From the IMG/VR virus record IMGVR_UViG_3300031565_000023, positions 1 to 62,785 of that record: a stretch of DNA of 62,785 nucleotides; one strand, 5' to 3'. Below the pieces are notes generated by a model. That model was not told where the DNA came from, ran no database searches, and saw only the letters and a list, made by a program, of their open reading frames with translations. The translations under genes were made by a program, and so were the position numbers. Origin of the DNA: a virus. Shown here one piece after another: positions 48,554 to 57,353 of this stretch. Within the stretch, counting starts at the first letter, position 1. The number at the start of each line of letters is the position of its first letter.

Positions 48554-48872
48554 AGCGATAAGAAATTTTCTAAAATTCTGCGGCGTGTTTCATTGGAAGG
48601 TGTTTCAGACGTTGGGCAGCACTCCGGGCGTGTCAGACGTAATCGCGATCAGGACCTATTCGCTCGATGAATTATGCGGGGAATGGAAAAGGAGGGGGCT
48701 AACAAAAGTCGGTGTTTTTGTGGCGATTGAGATCAAAGACAAGAATAAGAATCCAACGGAAGATCAAAAGAATTTTTTGTTTAACGTGGAACAGTCCGGC
48801 GGAATAGGAATTGTGGCAAGGAGTGTGGATGATGTCATTGATGCGCTCGGCTTTAGAAAAAAACTTGGATGA
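48501..48872 (+). CDS. VRR-NUC-type nuclease
   Basis: About 123 residues from the ATG at 48501 (AAGGAG upstream). GSTPGVSDVIAIRT (Asp), then FVAIEIKDKNKNPTEDQKNF gives the E-x-K and Gln helix of the VRR-NUC restriction-like fold. Phage members act on branched DNA or in packaging. The end GGIGIVARSVDDVIDALGF is typical of the family. Start and end overlap neighbours. Confidence 0.8.
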   Translation: MRIRKKPKKLTPEGIITKAIRNFLKFCGVFHWKVFQTLGSTPGVSDVIAIRTYSLDELCGEWKRRGLTKVGVFVAIEIKDKNKNPTEDQKNFLFNVEQSGGIGIVARSVDDVIDALGFRKKLG

Positions 48873-49182
48873 TCTTGGGCGGCGGGCAAAGGCACAGCTT
48901 AAATGCAAAACCCTGAATGCCCGGCTGTCCAAACGAGCTTGTGTTAAAAGGCAGTATTTCGCGCAGCGTTGGACAAGGGAGGGAAGGCAGAAGGCGTGGA
49001 ACCCCTGGACGTATTCGGAATGTAAGGATTGCGAGAAAGGGCGGAAGGTGGCCGGGAAATTAGGGCTGATTTTGTTTACAAGCAAGAAAAAACGGGCGAA
49101 ATGCCAGGTTAAATCGTGTAACAAGGAGATATTTTCCGGTAATCTGTGCGCAGATCACTACTTGAATTACATCAAGATTTAG
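48829..49182 (+). CDS. Cys-rich early protein
   Basis: 117 residues from the ATG at 48829 (GGCAAGGAG before it). It has three Cys-rich parts: QLKCKTLNARLSKRACVKRQ, YSECKDCEKGRK and KCQVKSCNKEIFSGNLCADH. This could be a zinc-binding transcription or nuclease accessory. It is overlapped by the VRR-NUC end. Not recognised. Confidence 0.65.
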   Translation: MMSLMRSALEKNLDDLGRRAKAQLKCKTLNARLSKRACVKRQYFAQRWTREGRQKAWNPWTYSECKDCEKGRKVAGKLGLILFTSKKKRAKCQVKSCNKEIFSGNLCADHYLNYIKI

Positions 49183-49198
49183 GGGAGGTGAGAAAATC

Positions 49199-49378
49199 AT
49201 GGACGAAGAAACGATCTTAAAAATTGAAGCGATTGTAGCGTTAAGGAATATCCATCACAGTCTAATTAACATTGGCGATGGTTTTGCCTTTTCGGTTTGT
49301 CTTCCAAGTGCCTACAAATTTAGAAATGAACTTGCAATCGCTATCGAAAAACTCATCAAAGAAGTAAAAAAGGATTAA
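49199..49378 (+). CDS. 59-residue helical protein
   Basis: ATG at 49199 after GGGGAGGTG. The product (DEETILKIEAIVALRNIHHS, then AYKFRNELAIAIEKLIKEVK) is two amphipathic helices. Strong SD and tight spacing support it. Function unknown. Confidence 0.6.
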   Translation: MDEETILKIEAIVALRNIHHSLINIGDGFAFSVCLPSAYKFRNELAIAIEKLIKEVKKD

Positions 49379-49399
49379 CACTATGAAAGGAGGTTGAAA

Positions 49400-49972
49400 A
49401 TGGAAAGGGTGTTTTTGATAAGAAGTGAAGACAGCTTTTATGTGTGTCCTTCAGTCAACTCTACGGTTTCACTTGCGAGGAAGTTTTTAGAAATGGGAGA
49501 AGACGGAGGCGCAAAGCTCTGCATCGAAACCAGGAGCAAGGAATCATTCGATAGGTTTTTGAATGATACCTCCGCTGCTGATCTACCCAGTGAAAAGAGG
49601 AAATACAAAAAGAGAGAGGAAAAAGAGAGGGTAAAGAAAGTAAAGCCTGTTGCCACTAAACGAGGCCGAAAAAAGGGATTGATAACAACATCGGCAAAAA
49701 TCGTGGCTCTCTTGGGTAGAAAGGGTGAGCTTGCCAATGAGCAGCTACAGGGCTACCTGGGGATCACGGGAGAAGCGGTAAGGCAGCACTTGATAAGGCT
49801 GATCGCTCAAAACAAAGTGGAGATCTCCGGGGAAAACCCCCGAACATTTAAACTCACGAAAATGGTCACGTTTCAATGTGCCGCCAGGGGAAGAAAGATT
49901 GAGTCAGTAGACTGTGTGCCGAATAAGAATAGTCACGATTGTATGGCTTGCGATTATAAAGATGGAAACTAA
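49400..49972 (+). CDS. Winged-helix regulator candidate with zinc-binding tail
   Basis: 190 residues from the ATG at 49400 (AAAGGAGG). A small N-terminal domain, a Lys/Arg-rich linker (residues ~70-100), a winged helix (ALLGRKGELANEQLQGYLGI, then TGEAVRQHLIRLIAQNKVEI), and a Cys tail (CAARGRKIESVDCVPNKNSH, ending CMACDYKDGN). It is the penultimate early gene before the terminase operon, a place where phages encode late-gene activators. That role is inferred. Confidence 0.7.
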   Translation: MERVFLIRSEDSFYVCPSVNSTVSLARKFLEMGEDGGAKLCIETRSKESFDRFLNDTSAADLPSEKRKYKKREEKERVKKVKPVATKRGRKKGLITTSAKIVALLGRKGELANEQLQGYLGITGEAVRQHLIRLIAQNKVEISGENPRTFKLTKMVTFQCAARGRKIESVDCVPNKNSHDCMACDYKDGN

Positions 49973-50126
49973 TTCCCGGGAATGGGATTTTGTCCGTTGC
50001 CCCCACTGCGGATCTACGGACATTAAAAGAGAAGAAACCGCCTTTTGGTATAATTGCCTCAACTGCAAGAAAAGATTTTCTCGCGCTGAAATGCTAAATA
50101 AATCCTCTACCTATAAAAAAGAGTAA
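49962..50126 (+). CDS. Small zinc-ribbon protein
   Basis: 54 residues from the ATG at 49962, overlapping the previous stop. Two CxxC pairs (CPHCGSTDIK, CLNCKKRFSR) define a zinc ribbon. The last gene of the early transcript. It may bind DNA or the RNA polymerase; unknown. Confidence 0.65.
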   Translation: METNSREWDFVRCPHCGSTDIKREETAFWYNCLNCKKRFSRAEMLNKSSTYKKE

Positions 50127-50136
50127 AAAAAAAGAG

Positions 50137-50190
50137 TTGACATCTCGTTTTTGATATGCTTGTCATGGGTTAAAGAGTGTGAAATTCACA
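50137..50190 (+). promoter_or_regulatory. Late (terminase) promoter region with operator site D
   Basis: TTGACATCT at 50137-50145 is the same extended -35 seen at 25608 and 39641, but the best -10 (TATGCT) is only 12 bases away, so the exact promoter is uncertain. The perfect palindrome TGTGAAATTCACA at 50178-50190 lies just 20 bases before the terminase small-subunit start, positioned to block transcription. Confidence 0.6.
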
Positions 50191-50210
50191 CAATTTCAAC
50201 GTTGGGATAA

Positions 50211-50795
50211 ATGACAGGCGATTTAGAAGAAAAAAAGGGCAAAGGGTGTCCAACAAAATATCGAGAGGAATTTGTTGGCCTGGTAAGGGCGATCTGCGAA
50301 GAAACCCGCCCGACAGATAAGCAGCTCTGTAAAATCCTTGGCAAGTTCATACAGGAAAAGCCACTTTCACAAGAAACTTTTGCCACCTGGCGAAAAACCT
50401 ACCCCGATTTTAACGATGCGCTCATTACGGGTCGGGATGCCTTCAATAGCAGGAATATTGAAAAATCCCTTGTGAAAATTGCGAGGGGTTTTCATTTTAC
50501 CGAAGTAACGAAAGAACCATCGATATTAAGGTTACAAGGGAAAACACCCTTAATCGTCAGCCCAACCCTCCACGTTACAAAAAAAGTCCGAAAGTTTATT
50601 CCCCCCAATCAGAAGTCCATCGAATATTTCCTAGACAACAGAGCGCATCTACGCTGGAAGAGCCGGCAGATCCATGAGATTACCGGCAAAGACGGAAATC
50701 CACTTACCGTAACCCACGAAGCCAGGCTAAACGCAATCATGGATGAAGTGAGGGAAATTGAAAGCCAAGAAGCAAAAGAAGCAAGCGAAGCATAG
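50211..50795 (+). CDS. terS: Terminase small subunit
   Basis: 194 residues. A phage TerS pattern: N-terminal DNA-binding helices (RPTDKQLCKILGKFIQEKPL), a central oligomerisation helix, and the conserved C-terminal IPPNQKSIEYFLDNRAHLRW. It recognises the packaging site and loads the large subunit. The large subunit gene overlaps its end by 38 bases. The start is preceded by operator D. Confidence 0.85.
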   Translation: MTGDLEEKKGKGCPTKYREEFVGLVRAICEETRPTDKQLCKILGKFIQEKPLSQETFATWRKTYPDFNDALITGRDAFNSRNIEKSLVKIARGFHFTEVTKEPSILRLQGKTPLIVSPTLHVTKKVRKFIPPNQKSIEYFLDNRAHLRWKSRQIHEITGKDGNPLTVTHEARLNAIMDEVREIESQEAKEASEA

Positions 50796-52431
50796 CGAAA
50801 CACCCGAAATGATCGAGCTGCGAAAGTGTACCGGCGTAGCCTATCACAACAGAATGAGGGGCTTCCTCTATTTCGTCAATAAATTTGTGTGGATTGAGGA
50901 TCGGAAATCCAAAAGAGCGATCCCCTTTAAGTTGTGGCCTGGTCAGATAGAAGCAGTACCACGGTTTTTTAAATCAAAATTCCTTATTATCCTCAAGGCA
51001 AGACAGCTCGGCCTCACCTGGCTGGTTGCCGCCTATGTGCTGTGGTGTGCAATCTTCAATTACCATGAGTTTATCGTTGTGATAAGTGCAAAAGAGGATC
51101 TCTCAATAGAATTCCTTGATCGGGTGAAATTTATATTTGATCGATTGCCCGGCTGGATGAAGCCGGTTGTTTTCAAGCGATCAACCATTGAATTGTCATT
51201 CGGGGTCGAAACGAAAGACGAAAAAGGGAATATAGTGCTTGAAGGATTAAACAGCGTTATCAAATCAATTCCGTCAACTCCCGATGCCGGGCAATCAAAA
51301 ACCATTACCCGCCTGATTCTCGATGAATCGGCACTTAACCGCTATTGTAAGGAAATATGGGGCGCTGCAAACCCCACTCTGGAACACGCCGGCGGTCAGG
51401 CCATCATAATTTCTAACCCCTCAAAAAACAGACCGGGCTGGTCGTGGACGCGAGATCTCTATACAAATGCCATGAAAGGATTGAATAGATTTTCCAGAAT
51501 ATTCCTTGATTGGCGTTGCGTTCCGGGCAGGGGCGTTGATTTTCTTGAGAAGAAAGCAAAAGAGGAAAACCTTGACGAAGAAGATATTTCCATGCAGTAC
51601 CCATCTGACGAAGCGGAAGCGGTCAGCACATTGGGCGGATCTTATTTTGGCAGATCGCTTGGTGGTTTCTCCGGGGAGAAAGGGGAAAACGGGTATTTTA
51701 AAGAGTATAACGGTGAAATTCAGTTTGTTAAGGATGATAGCGGTATAGTTGAGATTTGGAATCACCCCGACAACAGTATGCTTAACCGGTATGCAGTTGG
51801 ATCTGATGTGTCAGAGGGAATAGGGGAAACCTATTCGGTTGGCTATGTGTATGACCGGTTTGAAAATGTGCTTGTGGCGAGGATACGCTCAAACAAAATC
51901 GATGCTGATGTGTGGGCCGATAAACTGATTGAGCTGGCGAGGTACTATGGTGATGCCATGATAGGCGTTGAAAGGAATGGCGCGGGAATCACTACCGTTA
52001 TGCACCTGGCCGAAAAATACGACAACCTGTTTTACCGGAGAAGGCCGGGCAAGATGAAGGGGGCCTATGTTTTTGAATATGGCTGGCTGGAAACCAGGGA
52101 AAATAAACAGATCCTTGCAGACGAATTGAGAAGACATTATAGGCTGGTTTTTACAAAAGTGCCATGCCAAATCCTGATCGATGAATGCTCAACCTTCATC
52201 CGCCACGATAGCGGAAAGTTGGAACATGAAGATGGGAAAATGGATGATTGCGTTATCGCTGCCGGGGTAACGCTACAAGTCAGCATTATGATGAATACGG
52301 TAGTTGAAAAAGAAATGAAACCGGCAAAGAGCATGACGGAAAAAAGGATCGAGGCACTTGAAGCAACAAGCGAGGATGATTATGAACGCTTTATAAGCAC
52401 AGAGTACGCAAGAGTGATTCAAGATTTATAA
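50758..52431 (+). CDS. terL: Terminase large subunit
   Basis: 557 residues if the TTG at 50758 (AGGG upstream) is used; an ATG at 50809 is the alternative. ATPase: Walker A-like KARQLGLTW from K80 and Walker B LILDES at D189-E190. Nuclease: D350 in GSDVSEG, E405 in GVERNGAG and D496/D497 in KMDDCV. It packages and cuts DNA at the capsid portal. The ATPase and nuclease motif sets are complete. Confidence 0.93.
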   Translation: MKAKKQKKQAKHSETPEMIELRKCTGVAYHNRMRGFLYFVNKFVWIEDRKSKRAIPFKLWPGQIEAVPRFFKSKFLIILKARQLGLTWLVAAYVLWCAIFNYHEFIVVISAKEDLSIEFLDRVKFIFDRLPGWMKPVVFKRSTIELSFGVETKDEKGNIVLEGLNSVIKSIPSTPDAGQSKTITRLILDESALNRYCKEIWGAANPTLEHAGGQAIIISNPSKNRPGWSWTRDLYTNAMKGLNRFSRIFLDWRCVPGRGVDFLEKKAKEENLDEEDISMQYPSDEAEAVSTLGGSYFGRSLGGFSGEKGENGYFKEYNGEIQFVKDDSGIVEIWNHPDNSMLNRYAVGSDVSEGIGETYSVGYVYDRFENVLVARIRSNKIDADVWADKLIELARYYGDAMIGVERNGAGITTVMHLAEKYDNLFYRRRPGKMKGAYVFEYGWLETRENKQILADELRRHYRLVFTKVPCQILIDECSTFIRHDSGKLEHEDGKMDDCVIAAGVTLQVSIMMNTVVEKEMKPAKSMTEKRIEALEATSEDDYERFISTEYARVIQDL

Positions 52432-52454
52432 ACCCTAACAAAGCGAGGTGCGCT

Positions 52455-52655
52455 ATGACAAGAGAAGAAGTTGTAGAAAGAGTAAGAGTGAAAATCGGCG
52501 AAATTGGCAACAGGCCGGCCCCCCCTACCCTACCCCTTCACATAGAGGCGGTTGTCCACGTTTTCTGCGAATTGGGGGATATCCCCTTTTCAAACATCAA
52601 TACCGCAGATGGTGAAAGGCCGGATCAGCCAGAACCGCCACAAGTCGAGGCATAG
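52455..52655 (+). CDS. Small acidic hypothetical protein
   Basis: 66 residues with the SD GAGGTG. TREEVVERVRVKIGEIGNRP followed by LHIEAVVHVFCELGDI is a small alpha/beta unit and a Pro-rich acidic end. Lies between terL and a TM protein. Not recognised. Confidence 0.6.
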   Translation: MTREEVVERVRVKIGEIGNRPAPPTLPLHIEAVVHVFCELGDIPFSNINTADGERPDQPEPPQVEA

Positions 52656-52667
52656 CGAGAGGTAAAA

Positions 52668-52892
52668 ATGGTTGAGACTGCAATAGTTGTTTTTGCTTTT
52701 TTGGTAACAGCGGCATCGTTCCTCCTGATCGGCTTTATTATGGGAAGGAAAACCTATGTTGCGCCCGCGATAGGGGGGAAAGAGGAAAAGATTAAAGTGT
52801 CAATCCCCTTTGTCGAGGACATCGGGGAAGATCCTTATGCCCTGGCATTAACGGAAGATGAAACAAAGCCAAAGATTGTTGGCTCACTATAG
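52668..52892 (+). CDS. Small membrane protein
   Basis: 74 residues. N-terminal membrane helix (TAIVVFAFLVTAASFLLIGF), then an acidic soluble tail. It is positioned between the terminase and portal genes. Possibly a holin-like or injection-associated protein; uncertain. Confidence 0.6.
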   Translation: MVETAIVVFAFLVTAASFLLIGFIMGRKTYVAPAIGGKEEKIKVSIPFVEDIGEDPYALALTEDETKPKIVGSL

Positions 52893-52899
52893 GTGATTT

Positions 52900-53448
52900 A
52901 TGGCGAAACCCGGGAGGAAGAAAAAACCGGGGAGAAGAAGGACAAAACCCCCGATTGTGCGAGCAAAGAGGCAGATACCGAAACTTTTTATGAAGTGCCG
53001 GATCTGTGAGGAAACGATTGCCTCGTTCAACCCGGAGGAAATTAAAAGGCCCTTAAAATCGGAAATGTTTAGCGGTATCGACCATACCTACGCAAAGCCC
53101 TTTTTTGATGGAGTTTTTTGGGTGGATTTTGTTTGCCCTTTCTGCACGAATCAGCCCTTTTGGGTTACTGAAGAGATTGCACAAGAATGGAGTGGGGAAA
53201 AGGGAAAGGGGGTCAACGAGATCCTCACCGATCAAGGGGTTTATCATGTAGATAGCCAAGAGATGTTTACCAGGCAAGGTGAGCTAACGAAAATAAGGGG
53301 CGGTTGGATATGCAAACAATGTGGTGCGGATTTCGAGAAGTCACAAAGCCTTTCGGCCCATTTGAGAGGTCACAAGAATAAGGAACCAAAACCCCAGGAG
53401 ATTGTAAATGAACAAGTGGGGCTACCCGGAGCTTTTGCCACCAGTTGA
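52900..53448 (+). CDS. Zinc-finger protein between terminase and portal
   Basis: 182 residues. A very basic N-terminus (GRKKKPGRRRTKPP), then CxxC pairs (CRICEE, CPFCTN) and a C-terminal C2H2-like finger (ICKQCGADFEKSQSLSAHLR). It overlaps the portal start by 41 bases. It may bind DNA during packaging or regulate late genes. The C2H2 form is unusual for a phage. Confidence 0.7.
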   Translation: MAKPGRKKKPGRRRTKPPIVRAKRQIPKLFMKCRICEETIASFNPEEIKRPLKSEMFSGIDHTYAKPFFDGVFWVDFVCPFCTNQPFWVTEEIAQEWSGEKGKGVNEILTDQGVYHVDSQEMFTRQGELTKIRGGWICKQCGADFEKSQSLSAHLRGHKNKEPKPQEIVNEQVGLPGAFATS

Positions 53449-55519
53449 TAATGCGGAAGTAGGCAGCAGGGTATTTGAGCTGCTTAACAAGATAATCACC
53501 GACAAGATTAATCTTGGCCTTCATAAAAAGTGGCTTAACCATTATCAGCTCGGCAGAAACAAACATTGGAAAAGAGAATCGACTACGGTTCCCCTTATAA
53601 CCGGGAATCTCCTGCAGGTCCACCGGCAAAGAACCGTCAATATGCTTACCGACAACAACCCGATTTTCAATGTTGTGCAGCTTGGCGGCAAGCCGGATGC
53701 TCCGATCTATGACAAGCTCCACCAGGCATCTAAATACTGGTGGATCGAGCAGGAACAGCAGGAGAGGTACGAAGAAAGCGTGCTGAATGGTGAAACCTAT
53801 GGTGTGTGTATCGAAAAAAGCATTTTCAATCCCGAATTGGAGTATAACCTGGGCGAAGTCGAAACCGTTATAGTCGACCCGTTCAGATTTGGGTTTTGGC
53901 CTTTAAAGTGCAAAGACATTCAGAAAGCGGAAGCGGTCTTCCATTACTATCCAATGGGTGTTGCGGAGGCAAAAAGAAGGTGGCCCAAATATAAAAACCT
54001 GATCCAGCCCGACAGCCAACTATTGGGCGAGATGGGAGAAGAAAGGCGAGAGCTGATAACCGGCAGCAACAAAGAAAGCATCACCGCCAGGATCGGGGGT
54101 ACGATAAAAACTCTTTTTACCGGCTCAACCGACAAAATGTATGATGCGGATGATACGCTCGTCTGCGAGTGCTGGTGTAAAGACTACACAAGACATCCCG
54201 AAACTAACGCATACATCTACACAGGAAAGATCAGGTGCGTTACCACTTGTAATGGCGGGAAACTTGTGCTTTCCGACAGATCAAACCCATCCATTAATCC
54301 AGCATACGATATTAAAAAAGCACAGAACACCTACCTCTACGACAAATATCCTTTTATCATGGTAGTGAGCGTTAAAGATACTTCAACCGCCTGGGGATCG
54401 AGTGATTTTGAGCAACTCGAACAGCTAAACCGGGAATTTAATAAAGCCATATCTCAACTGGTATTTTTGAAAGACAAGGCGGCCAGGCCAAAAATCGTCA
54501 ACCCAAAATCATCCGGCATCCCGAACAGCCATTTTACTAATATCCCAAGTGTGGTGAATCCCAAAAATCCAGTTGAGGCAGCAGCGCTCAGGTATATGGA
54601 TTTCCCCAGCTCACCGATTGATGTTGAAAAAGCAGCAGCACTCCTAAAGGAGATCTTCTTCCTGGTGTCCGGCACCTTCGATCTCGAACAGGCGCAAACC
54701 CCCGGCAGAGAGGTTATCGCTTATAAAGCTATCGCTGCCCTGCTTGAAAGAGCAGCAACAATGATGCGTGGAAAAATAAGGGGCTACTCAAGATTGCTTC
54801 GGGAACGGGGGAGAATGTATTTATCACATTTGCAGAACTGGTACACCGAGGATCGCTGGTTTTTTTATGAGGAAGCCGGGAAATCGAAAACCGACAAGAT
54901 AAATGCATCGGAAGTTAATTTTCCCGTAAAACTCACCGTTGTTAATGGCTCAATGCTTCCTGTTTCAAAAGTACAGCAGAGAGAAGAAGCCCTGGTCCTC
55001 TATGAGAAAGGCGCAATAGATCAGCAGGATCTCCTGGAAAAGCTGGATTGGTCAAACAGAAGCGACTTGCTTGAAAGGATGAAAGCCGGTCCCTTGGGTG
55101 ATCTGGTTATGAAACTTGAGGCTATGGGCGCGCCGGATGAAATTCTTGAAGTAATCAACATGATTGCCCCAATGGAAGAAGAAGATTTTGAAAAGGCGGT
55201 TGTGGGTGGAGACATACCCCCGGTTGATTGGCCTAATGTGCAGGACAAGGAATCAAGGGTTGCGGTTGAAAACGATTTGGCTATGGAAAAATTGAAAAAG
55301 GAAAGAGCTGACCGTCAGCTCGTTGAAGAAAAAATCACCACCGAAAGAGTTGAGCAAACGATTAAACAGGCCGGCGTTGAATTTGATAGAGAGAAATTAC
55401 GAATAGAAGAAAAAAAGGTTGATGCGGAAATAGTGGCAATTAAAAGAGAGCCTACCCAAACCGCAAAAGAAAAAAACGTAACGGAGAAAGGGCTGAAAAG
55501 CAATAATAAAAAAACATAA
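53408..55519 (+). CDS. Portal protein
   Basis: 703 residues. Portal features: an early RQRTVNMLTDNNPIFNVV region, a central STAWGSSDFEQLEQLNREFN helix, and a helical stem/crown part (ATMMRGKIRGYSRLLRERGR). The C-terminal ~120 residues are a long charged helix. It forms the dodecameric channel for DNA. It fits the position between terL and capsid genes. The length is in the range of podovirus portals. Confidence 0.85.
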   Translation: MNKWGYPELLPPVDNAEVGSRVFELLNKIITDKINLGLHKKWLNHYQLGRNKHWKRESTTVPLITGNLLQVHRQRTVNMLTDNNPIFNVVQLGGKPDAPIYDKLHQASKYWWIEQEQQERYEESVLNGETYGVCIEKSIFNPELEYNLGEVETVIVDPFRFGFWPLKCKDIQKAEAVFHYYPMGVAEAKRRWPKYKNLIQPDSQLLGEMGEERRELITGSNKESITARIGGTIKTLFTGSTDKMYDADDTLVCECWCKDYTRHPETNAYIYTGKIRCVTTCNGGKLVLSDRSNPSINPAYDIKKAQNTYLYDKYPFIMVVSVKDTSTAWGSSDFEQLEQLNREFNKAISQLVFLKDKAARPKIVNPKSSGIPNSHFTNIPSVVNPKNPVEAAALRYMDFPSSPIDVEKAAALLKEIFFLVSGTFDLEQAQTPGREVIAYKAIAALLERAATMMRGKIRGYSRLLRERGRMYLSHLQNWYTEDRWFFYEEAGKSKTDKINASEVNFPVKLTVVNGSMLPVSKVQQREEALVLYEKGAIDQQDLLEKLDWSNRSDLLERMKAGPLGDLVMKLEAMGAPDEILEVINMIAPMEEEDFEKAVVGGDIPPVDWPNVQDKESRVAVENDLAMEKLKKERADRQLVEEKITTERVEQTIKQAGVEFDREKLRIEEKKVDAEIVAIKREPTQTAKEKNVTEKGLKSNNKKT

Positions 55520-55531
55520 TTGGGAAATTTT

Positions 55532-55834
55532 ATGAGCAACGATGACAGCAAAATAATTAAACTGTCTAATCCGGGGGATAAGAAGCCTGGTAAGGTGCTA
55601 GGCGAATGCCCTGCTTGCAAAAAAAAGATAAGACGTGGTGAGCCTATCGTGCTTACCCAGTATGTGATATCCACTCCCCAGGGAATCCAGCCGGCCATCC
55701 CGAAAGTAGCCTGTCTTAATTGTGGAATTGAATATTTTGCAAATGCAGAATTGGAACACTTAAAGAAAAAAATAGCAGAAGGCCAAAACAGGATTGTCCT
55801 TGCACAGCCGGGGATGGTTCCGAGAACTAACTAA
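55532..55834 (+). CDS. Zinc-ribbon protein after portal
   Basis: 100 residues from the ATG at 55532. CPACKKKIRRG and CLNCGIEYF form a zinc ribbon, and the C-terminus is basic. Small zinc ribbons in head clusters often act as assembly or DNA-binding accessories; unknown here. Confidence 0.65.
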   Translation: MSNDDSKIIKLSNPGDKKPGKVLGECPACKKKIRRGEPIVLTQYVISTPQGIQPAIPKVACLNCGIEYFANAELEHLKKKIAEGQNRIVLAQPGMVPRTN

Positions 55835-55865
55835 ACTTTTCAATCTAACAAAAGGAGGAAGGAGA

Positions 55866-56783
55866 ATGAAGAAACTAAAAACAGTTGCAGCTCTAGTATT
55901 AGCCCTGGCCTTTGTGGTTGGTGTCGGATTTGCCGAAGAAAAAGTGCCCACCATTCACGGACCAGCCCCGTACCTGTCTGTTGTTAATGACCAGGATGGA
56001 TCTACTACGCCAGCCAGGGAAGTGCCGACTTTTAATGCACTAGAAGATATGCTTGAGATTGATCTTGTGGTGCTTGGCACAATGACAAACGGCTCAACCG
56101 AAACCACAAGCTACATGACAGATGATCCGGCAAGCTGGTTTGGCGGTGCTAACATGACATTAGGACCGAATCCGGTTGATAGTAATAGCACAACCGCAAA
56201 GATCGGCACAAATTCACTTTTGCTTCAGTTTTCTGCTTCTGCATCAGAAAGTTCCGGGGTGCAAAAAACACTTGTATCGGATGATTTAGAGGCGGATGAA
56301 TCGATCGGGTTTTGGTTTAGGACAGACACCGCACTTACCGCCGGGGATCTTTACCTTACGCTGTTAGATGATGCACCTGCGGAAAGAGCCTTTGATCTTC
56401 CAGCAGTTGCAGCCACAGCGATTAACACATGGATATGGACAGAACTTGACATAACTGCGCTGACCGGTGGAACAGGTGATGCAATTACAAAGGTGGCGAT
56501 CAGACTATCATCCGCAGGGGCATCAAGGCTTCCCGCATTTAACTGTTACATTGATGGAATGTGGAAATGGGATGCTGCCGATGAAGAAACATTATCACAC
56601 CCCATAAGAGATGGCGGAGTTTATACTGTTTTGACGATGGCCTACAGCGAGGCTACAAGCCGGGAAATGGTAAAACTAACGGAGAACACCGATTATTTTC
56701 CCCACTATCAAACAGGGAATGACGCTATCGTAATTATTACAGATCAATCGGCTGCTACCGGGATGGCCCTGGTTGCCTATTAG
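55866..56783 (+). CDS. Exported beta-sandwich protein in the head cluster
   Basis: 305 residues from the ATG at 55866 (AAAGGAGGAAGGAG). The N-terminus is a clear signal peptide (KKLKTVAALVLALAFVVGVG ending FAEE). The mature part resembles a jelly-roll carbohydrate-binding module (GFWFRTDTALTAGDLYLTL, ELDITALTGG, FNCYIDGMWKW). Export of a protein encoded between portal and capsid genes is unusual. A decoration protein with a cryptic leader is the alternative. Confidence 0.75.
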   Translation: MKKLKTVAALVLALAFVVGVGFAEEKVPTIHGPAPYLSVVNDQDGSTTPAREVPTFNALEDMLEIDLVVLGTMTNGSTETTSYMTDDPASWFGGANMTLGPNPVDSNSTTAKIGTNSLLLQFSASASESSGVQKTLVSDDLEADESIGFWFRTDTALTAGDLYLTLLDDAPAERAFDLPAVAATAINTWIWTELDITALTGGTGDAITKVAIRLSSAGASRLPAFNCYIDGMWKWDAADEETLSHPIRDGGVYTVLTMAYSEATSREMVKLTENTDYFPHYQTGNDAIVIITDQSAATGMALVAY

Positions 56784-56792
56784 GGAGGGGTT

Positions 56793-57122
56793 ATGGCTTT
56801 AGTGGATATGAAAAGGCCGAAAGCGGAGATTGAAAAGATGGAGGTGCCGCAAGAAGTTGAACAGGACAAGTATCCCTATGGGCTGCGGATCACACTCGAA
56901 GATGCCGAGCTTGGCAAGTTGGGGATAAGCGTTAAGGAGTTGGATGTTGGCAACGAAATGAGCGTTAAGGCGATTGCCAAAATTACCAACCTTGAAGATA
57001 GGGATAGTAGTGGTAGGGGGCATCGGCAAAGTGCCAGCTTGCAGATAATCAAACTTGACATCCCGAAGCCCAATGGCAAAACCGCGAGGCACTTTGCTAA
57101 CCTAAATAGAGGGCCAGGTTAA
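56793..57122 (+). CDS. Capsid staple protein-like
   Basis: 109 residues. The pattern DKYPYGLRITLEDAELGKLG, VGNEMSVKAIAKIT and ASLQIIKLDI matches the phage capsid staple family, short proteins that clamp capsomers together. It sits in the correct place near scaffold and major capsid genes. SD GGGAGGGG. Confidence 0.75.
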   Translation: MALVDMKRPKAEIEKMEVPQEVEQDKYPYGLRITLEDAELGKLGISVKELDVGNEMSVKAIAKITNLEDRDSSGRGHRQSASLQIIKLDIPKPNGKTARHFANLNRGPG

Positions 57123-57353
57123 ATGTTTATTCAATACCCACTTACCGAGCAAACATTGAATCAATATTTGCAAAATCCCGATTCAAACCATTTGGTTGTG
57201 GCTATCCTATGGCTGGCTCAGACATTGAGAAACCCCCCATCTACCATTGGGCAGCCCGAAGATCCAGAGGAAATGATCGAGAAGCTAAAGAGGGAAGGCA
57301 AGGATTTTACCGTAACCAGGTACGGGCCTCAAGCAAATAGGGATAAAAAGTAA
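57123..57353 (+). CDS. Small hypothetical protein
   Basis: 76 residues starting at the base after the previous stop; its stop overlaps the next start. FIQYPLTEQTLNQYLQNPDS then LVVAILWLAQTLRNPP and a charged end. A head-assembly accessory is possible. Not recognised. Confidence 0.6.
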   Translation: MFIQYPLTEQTLNQYLQNPDSNHLVVAILWLAQTLRNPPSTIGQPEDPEEMIEKLKREGKDFTVTRYGPQANRDKK

